Notes: a model not told the origin generated them from the sequence alone. Numbered from the stretch's first letter, positions 34,946-47,972 are shown. The stretch is 64,000 bases of DNA from Phoronis australis (GCA_002633005.1 NMRA01000082.1:731136-795135), one strand, 5' to 3'. Made by a program: numbers and translations.

Positions 34946-35848
34946 AAGTGTAATATCAAGCACTATCTCTGGTCATATCTCTGTCCATAATAATTAAACT
35001 ACGTTTTCTCTAACAGCTCACGACTTTAACAAAAAAAAAGTCTTTCGGTCCTCAACAATACCGCCCCCCCCCCTTCCTGTATTCATATAGAAGGCTACTC
35101 CGGAAAGCAACGAAAGAGCAGGATGTCTACATTAATACAAAAGACCCCGCACCTCATTCACTTTCTACCAGGATTCCTTTTATTGGTTATTAAGTCTCTT
35201 CTTCCTACACGCAAGGTTTCCCATATTGATATATGGCCCCCTTTTTGGTCGCTCTTGGGCATCATTATATTATTTTATACATCCATGCCCAAAGCGTCCT
35301 GCAGATTGGAAATCCGTGTTTTAATATACTGTACAGTACATGTAAGACTTCAGCATTTTGATGCCCTTGGAAGGAGGCGCCCTATATTAAAACAGGGCTC
35401 CTGGTCTTTAATAGTTTTTCGGCGAGGCCTTCACTTTGCTGTTGTTTTCGGGCATCGTTTATAAGTAAACACACACGCATCGGGACATGCGATTTGGTCA
35501 CCTTTGGGTGGGAAACTTGTAACAATGCAGGAACCCCGCTATATCGCCGTTCATCTAATTTAATGCAGATGCCCAGGTTATTGATGTTCGTGGTACTGAA
35601 GTTTGTCAAAAACAGAGCCCTTTTTTGTTAAATGTAGGGGCACCAGATCATCAGCCTCCTGGATACAAAGATCCCACAGAATGAATAATCCTAGAGTGAC
35701 AGAATTTTGACGCTTCCTATGTTGTTTTTGGCAGCCTTCAAATCCATAGTACTTAAATCAAAGGAAGCAAATCTCCGATTACACGGCACAGTAGGTTTCT
35801 GCTATCATTGGGGACACTCATGGACATCTTTGCCGCGCATGGAATTAA

Positions 35849-37557
35849 AGGAGAATGCCACCCGATTTAATTAGTCTTTTTTACCGTCTTAATCGGTCAT
35901 ATCCACATCGCCTCTTATACGGTCGGCCTCACCTTACCGAGAAGTGTCACGTTAACCTGCGTGGAAGGTGAGAAACGACGCAGAGACGTCAGTGGTTCGT
36001 CAGCAGAGTGAATGCCGCTATATTGCTGTGCATTGTTCCCGCTTGTCCGAAATATGAAGCTGAGAAGAAAGCGGGTATATCGTTTTTTCGACTTTCTCGA
36101 GTGCCCGAAATGCTTAGGAAGTAGCTCGCCGTAGTGAAGAATGAAAGTATACTGTTAATAGCAAGTACAGTGTATGAGGCCGTAAAACATCACCGTGTCT
36201 GTGGCCGGCATTTCGTCAACAGTGATTTCTCTGACGAATTCCGGCGTATCAAAGAACTAACCATACGTTCGTTCCGTTGCCTGTGAATGTTCACGCCGCT
36301 TCTCTAGTAATTCTTGATCAGTATACTCCGGTTCGAACTGATAGCCTGTGAAACCTAACGATCCGACCTGTGAGGTCTTCGTCGGATGAGCTCTTGAATA
36401 AGTCGGGATTGGCGCGGGGTGAGTTGCCATGTAGACGTTTATTATTCTGCGTTCTGTTTCAAAATGAATTATTCTCATCCTAAAATGATCCTAACCAATC
36501 CTTATATGAAACTGAAACAAAATAAGTCTCGCCTTGCAGGGCTCGTGAGTGTAAACGTTTTGAAAAGCCAGCAATGAATAAACCACTGCATTACAGGCTT
36601 TTGATGCCGGCAACAAAGGTAATTGGCCGGGCACCAAGGTCGTGTAAGCGCATCCTAATTCAGTGTTTGCTGACAAAAAGCTGTTGTAAAACAATCACTC
36701 GATATTATATGCTGTGGTCATATGTGAGAGAATCTTAAGTTAGAAATACAAATACATTATTCGAATCATTGTTACTGTACAACCTTTACCCTGACGGTCT
36801 GTGGAAGGGGAACAACCCGACTTCGCGGCTCCTGACAAGTAAGTAGATTTTCAGTTTCGTGGCTAATTCACATAAATAAATGTGTGCACATTATTTCTTT
36901 GGCTCACTATTATAGTCTTTCCATGCCTGGAGGTTTCAAACTCACGCTGGTTTGTGTTCGTGCCAGTCCCGGCGGCCGCAACGGGCCTGATCGTGTTCCG
37001 AGCCACTGGCCGGGATAACGAGTCAGTCCGGCGCAACAGGCCTGATTGGGTTCCGAACCACTGGCCGGGATAACAAGCGTATTGTGTTGCTAGAACTCAA
37101 AAATCACAAATATAAACAGCACAGATCTAGGTCCTCCTGTCTGTATTTCACGGAAGCATACTTCAAATTTATCTCGGAACAGACCCAAACTCCTGCTGCG
37201 GACCTTGGTAAATTGACCTGCCGAACTTTGTAGGCTACGGTGTGTCCAAATACCAGTTAATCCTTAACAGCGAAATAAAACCACACGTTTTTATAAGAAC
37301 TCGGTGTGTTTTTAATTGTTTTAAATTAAAGTTTGATGATTTTTTTGTGTTAAACGTTGAATTTCAAACAGTAACCACTAATCCGTGTTGTGAACTGCCG
37401 AACAGACTACGTGTGAAACCACTTACGTCATTGGATATTTTCAACACCTTCGTCTGCCGTCAGGTGTCAGGTAACTCAACCGAACCTCCCGTTATCGAGT
37501 AGAACTACTCGATCTAATTTAATACAAAATAGGTTGTTTTTTGGGTGGCATTCTCCG
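35849..37557 (+). mobile_element. Kolobok-like DNA transposon, copy A (TTAA target duplication)
   Basis: About 1.7 kb flanked by TTAA at 35845-35848 and 37558-37561. The left end is AGGAGAATGCCACCC and the right end GGGTGGCATTCTCC, an inverted repeat. It carries a broken THAP zinc-finger sequence (36029-36235) and two tandem units of about 58 bp around 36964-37078. TTAA target sites and a THAP domain in the transposase are known traits of the Kolobok superfamily. Most of the transposase is missing, so the copy is non-autonomous or decayed. Its partner at 57004-58744 lies in opposite orientation and is about 80% alike by eye. Confidence 0.75.
36029..36235 (+). pseudogene. THAP zinc-finger domain remnant
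   Basis: One frame reads CIVPACPK, GISFFRLSRVPEMLRK, a stop, LAVVKNE, then RVCGRHFVNSDF. This fits the THAP C2CH pattern (Cys-x4-Cys, later Cys-x2-His) with its GISFFRFP-like and FVxxDF motifs. The stop codon (TAG, 36122-36124) replaces the position usually held by the conserved tryptophan after LRK; a single G-to-A change from TGG would explain it. THAP domains bind DNA in transposases and in host factors; here it is part of the dead element. Confidence 0.75.
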
Positions 37558-38138
37558 TTAACTATTGTAGTATGAGGCAGTTAAGGCTTGAGGAGGGCTT
37601 GATCTTGGATTGCAGCCACTCCATCGACGGTGGGAATTTTTTTCACAAAACATTTATGGTAAGAGTCTAATAATTACAAAATAACTATACACAGACATTT
37701 GTCAGCGTTATAATTGTACCAATGTCCATGTTTCGTTGAGCTTTTTTAATGTACTATTCATTTTAGTGTATTCTGTATTTCCATAGCTTTTTTAAAACTC
37801 TAGTGACATCAAATTTTAACGTAATTTCATTCTGCATTTTACATTGATACATGTTGATGATATTTTTCTGATCGTTTCTATGGAAATCATCACATAATTT
37901 TTTCACTACTGTCGCACAAGTCTGCATTCCAAAAATAAATGTAATAGAGTCTCTCTAAGCTCAGTGCAAAATATACACAACTCATCCACTTGTAATTTGA
38001 TTAACGTTCAAAAAGACATTTAAGTTATATTACGACGCACAACTTTGAACTCCAAATGTGAATCTAACGTTAGAAGATTAGGTAACCTATTCAAGTTGGT
38101 CCTCTCCAAATCATCAACAGAAGTAAGGTTTATAACTC

Positions 38139-38775
38139 TAACCCAATGATTGTTCTGAAATCCCCTCGACCCCCACACCCCTCAACCCACGACCCCCTCG
38201 ACCCACAACCCCCCTCGACACACGACCTGTGGTAATAGGAGTATTTGTGTACTTTTTACGTATTTCACAATTGTAATACATGTACGTCGCTGAGTGACGT
38301 TCTCATCAGACGTATCTACACGCCAGTCTGCTCGGGCTCAAGTTTGGTGATTAAAAATAGAAAAAGGCGTGATAACGTGATCTCAAATAGTGCGTTGTGA
38401 GCCCGCTATCGTTGTGAAGGAAATAGTCCCACGATGTGCTACCAATGACTCATTTCTACTTAAATTAGGAGATAGTCCGTTAACGTGAATATACGTAGTT
38501 TCACATTTTTATTATCTGCTTTCTGTTTCATACTCGTTTAAAATATTTTATACCATGCGCGTTGAATCTGTCATGGAAAATAAGTGTACGGCCATATAAT
38601 AAAGTTTTCCGTATTCACTTCCCGCACTACTTCAACAGTGACCTCTGACATGTAAAGTTCAAATGGTAGGTCAATGTCGACTCGACGTCTTCAGCCGGTT
38701 TGATCATCGTGAGTCGAGGGGGTGTGGGGGTGGAGGGGGTCAAGTGGCTTTCAGAACAATCCCTACCCCATTTCT
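38139..38775. mobile_element. Inverted-repeat element, about 0.64 kb, C-rich ends
   Basis: The left end gattgttctgaaatcccctcg.cccccacacccc matches the reverse complement of the right end (attgttctgaaagccacttg, then ccacccccacaccccctcga). The arms are about 55-80 bp. The interior is non-coding. Superfamily and target duplication are not determined. Confidence 0.45.
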
Positions 38776-40066
38776 GAGTCACATGCCTGTTTGGGGCATC
38801 CTTATTTCAGACAATTGTCTTCCTTAAGTTTGAATACCCCGTTTGAGCACTGACAATATGCAACAGTGGAGTCGAAATTCGTGTGCATTTTTGTTTTACG
38901 TATACATGCATAGACTGATCAAGTGTATCTGTCCTAAATTTGGGGACTGACTTCACAAGCTTGTGTTGGTCCAAACACGCACAGTTTATACCAAATTTCC
39001 CAACATTCTAGTAAACCTCTCAACGTTCTTAGTCCTTTCATATATAGTGTACACGTACATGTACCACTGTTGAATGAAATGAAGTTTATTGTTTGTATTG
39101 AACCATGAGGACTGAGAAAGGGTATTCCTTAGCAAGAAGAAGAACCAAATCCCCATATTTTCAAAGAGTGATTTTAAACCTTGTGAAACTATTTTCGTCT
39201 TGGTGAAATGCTCTCCATATGCCAACAATGATGTTCTTTAGATAACCTGCAATCATCGTATGCACGCAGTCATGGAACGCGTTGATCCGACTAAATTGCA
39301 ATATCGAAAGTGGTTATCTGGTACTGAAACAGAATTCAATCTGCTCTTGAAGTATTTTAGGGTTTTTTAGTAAATATTTTATTTTTTGTTGATATCAAAC
39401 CATTTTCTTTTGATTTCAAATTTCAAAAAAAACAAAGATCTTTCAACTGCTCACCATGTCGTCGATTTTTCCCAAAAGGCAAAACACGTCTCATTTTTGG
39501 TATGGCAAAACATAGACGTAACACATTTTCCTGATGTGGAAAGTGTCACCTTTGACTTTAGGCGACATCAAGCAACAAACCGTGAGCGCAGCCGCGCATT
39601 TTTATAAGTGGGAGGGAAATTAAAAACTCTGTGGTAATCAGTTTTTCCTTCGCGTACACTTCAAAAATCATAAATGTGGTGATATGTTTAACGTAGAAAA
39701 TAAATCTGAAACTAAATAAGGCGATCCAGATCCTCCCAAGGATACTATTGTTTCACGAAATATAAAACAACAAGAATGGATCAACTGACATTTTTGGATG
39801 TAATAACGTCCTTTGTCAACAGAAACAGAAATAAATTAAAATCAAACACTATACACTTGACATTTGAGATATGGTGTAAGGAATATGATACATTTTTGCG
39901 TAAAAAATTCAATGATATAATTAAGAAGTTTTTATGTTCAATCCATGAGGTTCCAGTGTATTGAAGAAAAGTGAATTACTGCATATTGGACGTTGAGAGA
40001 TGATGGTTTCGTCAGAATTTTTCGTTCCGTACCTCTTTATGATGTGTTGTGTTAAATATATTCCAG

Positions 40067-40224
40067 CATTCCTCTGGGAAAAGATGTTTTTAAAGGAAGA
40101 CCGGAGGGTAGCTGTAGTTGTTATTGACAGAAGGGAGGGCAGAAAATTTGTCTTCACGTGTACCTTAACGACAATCAAATGGAAAATATCTGGAGAACAC
40201 GCCATTGCTATTGAAAAGTGGCAG
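40067..40224 (+). CDS. Gene B exon: Ig domain, N-terminal third
   Basis: The exon lies between atattccag and gtgaga, 158 nt, phase 1 to 0. It starts FLWEKMFLKEDRRV and includes FVFTCTLTTIKWKI, giving the first Ig cysteine, and EKWQ at the end, which can supply the core tryptophan. Joined in phase to the exons at 40682 and 45080 it makes one Ig fold of about 133 residues, longer than usual. Confidence 0.7.
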
Positions 40225-40681
40225 GTGAGACTGTTGTCCATATATTCTGGTTCCAGAAAATCACCCTGATGCGTTGTAGCTACTACTACCTGTACGTCAA
40301 AATTGTGTTAAACTAGGCATTCATCAAACCATCAAGACATTTAATCTACCAATACCACGATAATCGAATCTGCACGAAACCTGTGATGCACTCAAATAAT
40401 GCAAGTACGAACGCTTACATACGAAACATTCGTAACACTCGGACGCCAAACCTGTCTCATATACTTTTTACAGTGTTGGAATAGTGTTCACATCCAAATG
40501 AACCATGTTTCAATGTTTTAAGTTGCTTAAAGTAACCAGTTCTATCTCTCTGATATACTAAACTAAAGTTTGTGGAGCATTACCTCCAACTGCTTGTAAC
40601 TTGATCGGTTTGTCTTAGCGAATCCTTACTACACTTTGAGATGTTTAATGTTTGTTTTGTTTCAAAGTGATTTCTCTACAG

Positions 40682-40826
40682 GGTACAGGCTTCAAGAAAA
40701 TCAACAACAAGAAGGAAATGGAAACTCCGTATTTACAATCAGGGAGATTTAGCATCGTTGAGTATGACGTTGAATTCTCCAAATCTCGGTTTGCCTACCT
40801 CGGCAAAGTAAAGATGGCCATTTCAG
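40682..40826 (+). CDS. Gene B exon: Ig domain, middle
   Basis: The exon lies between tttctctacag and gtatct, 145 nt, phase 0 to 1. It lacks cysteines and carries GRFSIVEYDVEF and GKVKMAIS, the latter fitting the strand that precedes the DxGxYxC turn supplied by the next exon. Phase fits both neighbours, which raises confidence over what the sequence alone would give. Confidence 0.65.
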
Positions 40827-41689
40827 GTATCTATAATTTTAGTTTTTTGACAACGGCTGGAATCTAAATTCTCTCGCTTACCGGCAATCATCCTCACCCA
40901 CTAACTTTGTCGCGGATAATTGTTCACAGTGGGAAATGTCACTGGAAGACGATGTCTTTGGTCATCCATTGATATTTCAAAAGTTTTGCCCATTCTGTGA
41001 TACATTAGTAAGTTTTGCCGGGCAGTAGGGAAAATTTGCCGGTAGGGAAGGTGTTAAAACGCATTTTAAAACATCAGGTTGAGACATCTTTATGAGGACG
41101 TTTATGAGGCGCTAGGCGCTTGTCCACCAAAGACCTGCTCGCCGTCTGACTGGTTAGTGAATTTCAATATGGTGCGACTATTTTGAAAGTCGCCTTTTTT
41201 ACGACTATCTCAAAACGAAGACATGCACCTGATCCACCGAGAGCTGAGATACGCTTAATGAAAGCACGGTCTCGAAGCCATCGACTAACTTCTTTGTTAT
41301 TCCAGACGTACAATGTATCGGATTATTTAGATGGTCCTAGCAGAAGCTTTAGCAAAACACAAAACTATCACTGAAAGCATGCATTTTGCGATAACACGTG
41401 AAAGTAACTCTGGCCATAGTCAAGTCATAGAAAGTTTGCACTATTTGCCATTTATCGTCGTGAACATCGTCAGTGGATTAAGTAGATAAGCTAAAAACAA
41501 CACCAGTAAACAATGGTGTTCCGATGATTATACTGTGGAATAACACCTCTTTACCAAAATCAATATCTTAAAATTTCAAAACATGTCTGCTCGATTCCCC
41601 GGACTATCCTCAAACCCTAATGGGAAATTGATGCTATGCTTCGGAAAACTGGTTGGCTTGAAACAAATCCTCAGTAAAAAAATTACAGT

Positions 41690-42797
41690 CCTTAATCAAA
41701 CGTTTGGCCAAGAAAAATAAACCAATTGACGATTCCGCGTTTTAAAATCGATTCCAATGTTTGTAACCTGTGTAAACCATTCTCAAAGTAGCGAAGGACC
41801 TTATTGTCAACAATTTCCTGCGACCATGAACGTTTTGAAAATGGTCTCTTATAGAGCCATTTTGTAATTGCAATGAAAGTCGTCGCGACATGGAGCAGAC
41901 TGTGTGTACAATGTAATTTCATTTCTCATGAAGACGAAAACATTCGACGGCGGAGCAAGTTAAGTCATAGACAACATTACATCTAGCAACAGTGCGGACG
42001 TTCTCATGTCGGACTAATATTATTTCTCGTCACTAAGGCAGAGGTCTTCATATTCTTCTAATAAATAATTATATCTCAGTTGTCTTTAGGATTAATAACT
42101 CTTGCATTATTATGGATTCTGTTTTTAGGACATACATATTTTGTTATATAGTTTTTTAACCTTACCAGTAAATGTTTGTACATGACAATGGTGTTCAACT
42201 TTTGAGACAAACCGAGTAATGGCTTTATCTCCAAATGCATTTGTGTAACGATTATTTATTATAATGAGATTTATGGCACTCTGACATAAATCCTATTATT
42301 TGGGCAAATACCATTATAGAGCCCTTCATGCTTCGTATCCAACTGCTGGTTAGTTCCTACCAAGTCCGATGGTTGCGCTGTTTGTTCTTTCTCTCCAGCT
42401 TCCTGTTGGAAATTCACTAATAAACAGATTCCAGTCCGACGAAATAGTGTGACCTGTGTACAGTCACAGCATGGAGACAAATACCTTTGTCAGTAGGTTG
42501 GCGATGAACTCATGTGCAGAATCTTGTGTCTGAGTTACGTATGAGAACATCTAGAAAAGGTATCTTATCATTCACAAATGTTTCATGAGTGAATTTTAAC
42601 ACTGAATGGTTGTCGAGCACAGTCTTAAACGATAACATTTCATCAAAATTAGACTAGACGAAAATATCATCAACATATCGAACACATATAATTTAATCCT
42701 AAACGTAGGAAGTCAGACGTTCATCGTTATCAGGACTGTAATGAGAAATGTTGAGATAAGTAACACGTTCTTCCAAGAACTTTTAAGATTAAATTAC
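41690..42797 (-). mobile_element. Penelope-like element fragment, antisense copy
   Basis: The reverse complement matches the 3' half of the sense copy at 43720-44600: shared atcgtttaagactgtgctcg, cgtccgcac, cacacagt(t/c)tgctcc and cgttcatggtcgca segments. It retains a reverse-transcriptase YVDD box (complement of 42666-42677) in RYVDDIFV context. The copy is truncated on its 5' side at the junction with the sense copy. Stops and frame changes are present, so it is inactive. Confidence 0.7.
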
Positions 42798-44640
42798 CAC
42801 ACCAAGCCAAAATTCAGTTGTTACAGAAAGAAAGTGGAACTGCAAAATTTTGTATAACAACACTGTACAATTGGAAAAGGATGGATTTTTTTCAAACAAA
42901 TTCTGACATTCGTGACCAGCTAAGAGCGGAAAGCACTAAGTGTTGTAGTAGTGGTTGTCAAGGCACTCCACCAAGTCGTCTCACTGATGCTGCCAAGCAT
43001 TTAAAACAGAACAAAAATATTGTAATTCGTCGAGCTGATAAGGCAATCAATGTGTAATTCTGAGCAGCAATGGTTACTGTGACAAACTTACACAGTTAAC
43101 AAGCGTTTCCAGTAAGTTTGAGTCTGTGAGTCGTACGCCCATACTTGATGTAGAAAGGGATCATAACAGTCATATCAATACGGTGAATAGACAAGCAAGT
43201 AAGAAGATCTTTAATGAGATCGAAGGTGATTTGTTTGAAAGTAATCTTCATAGCAACCCTAAGACGCATAAAGTTAATAATCAAATGAGACCTGTCACTT
43301 CTTAACACCTACATATTAAGTGTCTAAATCTATTGATCGGATTATATAGCCGTATATTCAAAGTCAGTATAGTATCAAGTCACGTGATGACTTCCTTGAG
43401 AATTTGCGTACCACTGTACCGATTACTGGCTGCCAACCAATGTCACTAGATGCAGAGTCGTTATTTACCAATGTCCCAATACTTGAAACCATAGGTATTA
43501 TTATTAAAAATGTCTATAAGCATCCAAATTTGAAACCTCTTGAAATTTCTCAGGACATTCTTAAAGAAATGCTATTAACTTGAACTACTAAGGTACCGCT
43601 TCGACATGTAAATGGCAAACTATATTTGGAGAAAGAAGGTGTTAGTATGGGTTCCCCGTTATGCCCAACGTTTGCTGAATTTTATTTGTCAGAAGTTGAA
43701 AAAATTACATTGACCACGTTCCTATTTATGTTCTATATTTTTATGATGTTTTCGTCTATTGTAATTTTGATGATGGTATCGTTTGAGACTGTGCTTGAGA
43801 ACCATTCAGTGCTAAACTGCACTTATGAAACATCTGAAGATGATAAGATACCTTTTCTACATGTTCTTATATGTAACCCAGACACAAGAGGGCACATCAG
43901 TATTTGTCTCCATGGTGATAGTGATTGTCCTGAGCGTTAAAACAAAACTGTTTCAGTCAATCTGTTAAAGAGAGCTCACACTATTTCGTCAGACTGGAAA
44001 CTGTTCATTAGTGAAATCCAACATGTAAAACAACTAATAAATAATGGATACACAAAGTCATTTGTGGATAAGCACATTAATTGGTTTGTCTCAAAAGTTG
44101 AACAACTTTATCATGTACAAACAGTTACTGATAATGTTAAAAAACTATTCTATATTCTAAAAACTGTTTTTCCAAAAATTATGTAGACGTTGAGCAAATC
44201 CTAAAGAACAAAATCTAAAATATAGCAAGAGTTGTTAATCCTTAAGTCAAGCTAGATGTAGTTATTAATTACAAGAATATGAAGACCTCTTATTTACCGC
44301 TGAGAAATAATATTAGTCGTGAGAACGTCCGCACGGTCGCTAAATGTAATGTAGTTTATGAGTTTTCTTGACGATCGCTCGAATGTTTTCGTCCACGTGA
44401 GAAACAAAATTACATTGGACACACAGTTTGCTCCTTGTCCCATTTTCAAAACATTCATGGTCGCAAGATAACTATTCAGGAAATTGTTAACAATACCGCC
44501 ATTCACTAAATTGATAATGATTTACACAAGTTAAGAACATTAGAGTCGCTTCCAATTATGTTTGAAAAACCTAGTTTGAATGAGCAGCTAACTCGAATTC
44601 GAAGGACTTTACCATCATTTAGGTGATCTGTGCAATATTA
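42798..44640 (+). mobile_element. Penelope-like retroelement, sense copy, decayed
   Basis: In pieces and shifting frames I read: KHLKQNKNIVIRRADKA, NPKTHKVNNQMRPVTS, LDAESLFTNVPI, GVSMGSPLCPTFAEFYLSEVE and a Cys-poor C-terminal part. These are reverse-transcriptase motifs typical of Penelope-like elements (NIVI.R.DK, PK.HK, DV.SLFTN, MGSPL.P). The YVDD box is ruined here (FYDV). The element abuts a 5'-truncated antisense copy, an arrangement known for Penelope elements. Confidence 0.75.
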
Positions 44641-44654
44641 TGCACATCAAATCG

Positions 44655-44748
44655 TATATATATATATGTGTGTGTGTGTGTGTGGGTGGGTGGGTGTGTG
44701 TGTGTGTGTGTGTGTGTGGGTGTGTGTGTGTGTGTGTGTGTGTGTGTT
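44655..44748 (+). repeat. (TA)n/(TG)n microsatellite
   Basis: About 12 bp of TA repeats run into about 80 bp of TG repeats with GGG interruptions. It directly follows the end of the Penelope-like element. Confidence 0.95.
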
Positions 44749-45079
44749 TATATGGTCATAGTTGCGCATGCCAACTTCACGTGTTATACTGCATTTGTCA
44801 TTAATGCATTTGTTATTTCTGTTGTACGTTTTACTGTGAACTAGTAGTAAGTAGTAGCTTGAAGATGAGATAGGTGTCTCGAAATATCGCTTATTAAATT
44901 AAGTTACCTACTGATGTGATTGGATTTTTGCGCTGTTGCCTAAACACAAGATCTACATTTAGAGAGCTTTAAAGAACTGAAATTAAACTGGTAAAAACAG
45001 AACAAAGGCGTGTCTTCAATGAAAAATATACATATACATATATAGGTGTATGTGTGTGTGTGTGTTTCTTTGCCCACAG

Positions 45080-45178
45080 CTCTAAAGGTAGAAGACTCCG
45101 GTGTGTACAGATGCGCTATGGTGAAAAATGTCGCCACGGTTCTTTTGAATTCCTCTACAGTGACGTTGAACGTTCTGC
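45080..45178 (+). CDS. Gene B exon: Ig domain, C-terminal third
   Basis: The exon lies between ttgcccacag and gtaagt, 99 nt, phase 1 to 1. It reads LKVEDSGVYRCAMVKN then STVTLNVL: the classic DxGxYxC motif with the second Ig cysteine, followed by the last strand. Confidence 0.82.
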
Positions 45179-46115
45179 GTAAGTATTCCTCAATGCAGTG
45201 GGTTCAGAACATAAGAATATAAAGTGTTAATTGCAGTGAAAAGTAAGGGTGTTTGTAATTTCTTAAATTGGCGGTCTATCTAGTTAAGTTCGGTTAAAGG
45301 AATGTACATTTGTGTCTGATTTCCGACCGTAGTGACGACTGAGCAAATAATTACTTGAAGATGTAGTAGGTAAGAAGGCAAGCTGGATATAACTTTGTGA
45401 ACTGCGGCATGAGAGAAGGAAAGTCTCCTATAAAGTCATCAGAAATACAGGAATCTGACAACAATTTCTATACATTTCAAGAACATTTGCATCGTTTTAG
45501 AATCTGTTTTCTAAAAGCAACGACAAAATTCTTGAAGTTGTTGTCAATATCTTTCTGCACTTGAACTCAGCTGTTAGTTGACATTTTGTAAGACGTTTGG
45601 ACGTTGGTTTAGACCAACAGAAATTATTGACAGCCTGTGTGATATCACACAGTAGCCAGCAACTATACCTGTTGCTTTGATGTAATGTCCGCAACAGAGT
45701 GGTCTCTGTCTTGGCTACTGCGAGGTTTGTTCGCCACATTCCTTTTATTTCAAGTCACCGACTGTGTGTGCCATTTTGATATCAGTGGGTTTCCATTCAC
45801 CGCGGTTTTTAAGGGGCTGTAATAGCTTCTTTATTCAATCAATCACTGGAATATATCAACTATCGTTATGGCTGCTAATTAAAGATAGCAATAATAGAAA
45901 TATATATGTTCTATTTTGCAATTATACAAAATCAATAACAGGAAGGCGAGGAAGGCAATGATTCCATCTGGATGAATTGTGTTTGTTCACAATTGCCAAA
46001 TTTGAAAAATGCCCATTTTATTTAATGACAAACCTTTGCACAGAGAATCTTCAACACTCAGAATTTAGGTTTATGTTTGGCTAATCTACATGTACAATTT
46101 ACTTATGATTTGCAG

Positions 46116-46133
46116 GGCAAGGAGAGGGTGGAG
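46116..46133 (+). CDS. Gene B 18-nt microexon: Gly-rich linker
   Basis: Acceptor atgatttgcag and donor gtatgt flank 18 nt (phase 1 to 1) that read QGEGG plus split codons. It joins the Ig and EGF-like modules in frame and can be skipped without frame loss. Support is splice sites, phase and composition only. Confidence 0.45.
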
Positions 46134-47828
46134 GTATGTTAACAAATTTTCTACTGATTCAACTGATCTAGAGGTAGGGCTTAAAAGGATACCAAACCCA
46201 GTTTGGGCCTTTTAACAGATGTTAAAAACAGTTTTCCCATCCAGTTCCCTGGAACGGAAAAATATTCTTAACCCTAGACAACACTCAAAACCTTGGAAGA
46301 AAATTTGATAACTCACATTCGAGATCTTCTAAACTGAGAAGCGTAACCTGCACATTTTAGCGCATGACAAATCAATTGTGGGGAAAGACCACCCACCAAG
46401 AAGCATAATATCCAATCTTTGACATATTTTTTAGTTTATTCCTGCTTTCATATGCCAAGATTGTGATCAATGATGAATTATCAGGTTAGGGAACTAACAC
46501 TGGGTGAAATCGTCAAAACAGGGCTTAGTACCCTCTTAAACAATGGGTAGACATTGGCCGGTTTTACATTAGGCGGTATGGCTAGAACAGTTAGAACAAG
46601 GACCAGTAGAGAGCTTCCGCTATTTCTATCCAAGTTTCAATTGTTAATTAGTTTAATGAAACCAGTTTGAAAGTTGTTGCACGATAAACTTGCAATCTTA
46701 ATGCAAGTTAAGGACGCTATTATTTAAAATTCGGCTCGAAGCAATTATACGGTATGACATTTGCGCCCACATTTTTGAGGCCATTAAGTATAAACTGAAA
46801 ATAGATTGCAGTTTTATTTTGGGTCAATTCCAAGTGAACTTTATGGTGGCTGCCAGACGGCATCCGTAGCATACTACTATGCAGGTTACCGTTGTAACGG
46901 GACTTTGAAGATGTTGTGAATTAATTCCTTTCTTCGATATTAACGGCACAACCAATTTTGGATGTCTGTAAGTGTCAACTTTATTGCTTTCTGTTGTTTT
47001 AAAATCTGGCCACCGCATGTCCAAATGGATTTTACAAACAATCGTCACCATTTGCTCGGTATGAAACTACCCCCAGTTGCGACACAGTAAGGGCAAGGTG
47101 AATGCTTTGAACATTTGCGCGGCTTAAAACTATGAGGCTGGGACATTTCCGAGTGGCATAGAGCCCTTTATCATCTCTCTGTATGAAACATGTCAGTCTC
47201 TTAACTGAAAGTCTTCTAAAAAGTCACTGTTAATAACATGAAGTTGCCTCTTACAACGTTCCACTTTCCAACTTGTCATATTGTTCATAACGCAACTGTC
47301 TGGCTTGACTGACACCACTTTACACTGTAGTGGGATGATTGGACTGATCCCCAATTCCAGGGATCTGTTAAGGGTGACCTATCTCCACCCGAGGTAACTA
47401 CATTACCCACGTCTGCAGGGGCATCCGTTCTAAAACGAAGGCTCGCCCTAGTTACATGCATCTAATTATTTGCGCAGCATTTTTGTTTCGTTTTTGCTGT
47501 GTAGAACGGTCTTTTCTGCGGTCTACTTGTATTCGGATTTTGAAAATTCAATATGAATTTAATTACGTACCGAGTGTCAAGCGTTTCAAGTACTCAAGGT
47601 TCAAGTGTGTGTTAACTAGCTGTCAAAATATACCGCGGAATGCCGACATTCAGAAACTTCAACACCCGTAGAAGCCATTAAACATCAACGTTTTCGAAAT
47701 CACGGCAGCTTAATAAGATATAAAACGTAAAATATTGCAATCGTCACATCAAATTCCAAGATTATTTCGCCTTAAGCAACAAAAGTTACCAATTATCCAA
47801 CTAAACGATCTCTCTCAACCTTTTCCAG
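46134..47828 (+). other. Intron
   Basis: No repeat or exon was recognised in this stretch. Confidence 0.4.
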
Positions 47829-47972
47829 TCATTCGATACCCAGAATTTGAACACGTTCGAAGTCCATTTCATTGTAACTGCAAGAAGAATCGTGGATGTG
47901 TTGAACCCTACGGATACTGCCCAGACGGCTGCATTAGCGCATATGATTTGAGGCCGCCAGAATGTCAGGCAG
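47829..47972 (+). CDS. Gene B exon: EGF-like module between Ig and FN3
   Basis: The exon lies between accttttccag and gtaaaa, 144 nt, phase 1 to 1, 48 residues. It reads IRYPEFEHVRSPFHCNC, then NRGCVEPYGYCPDGC and ends PPECQA. The CxC..C..G.CPxGC..G..xxCQ layout is a short six-cysteine EGF form. The usual GxxGxxC glycine stretch is altered (YDLRPPEC). Confidence 0.75.

Larger units (their letters stand above)
33691..40066 (+). other. Large intron of gene B with mobile DNA
   Basis: Holds a possible MITE (34793-34945), a 1.7-kb TTAA-flanked Kolobok-like element (35849-37557) and a 0.64-kb inverted-repeat element (38139-38775). No additional gene B exon was recognised, though a small one could be hidden. 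Confidence 0.5.
40827..45079 (+). other. Intron within the Ig domain, with Penelope-like debris
   Basis: Contains the inverted pair of Penelope-like elements (41690-42797 and 42798-44640) and a TA/TG microsatellite (44655-44748). No other exon recognised. Confidence 0.6.

Noticed and set aside
44623-44844. Open frame of Cys/Val repeats
   Set aside because: Translation of a TG microsatellite.
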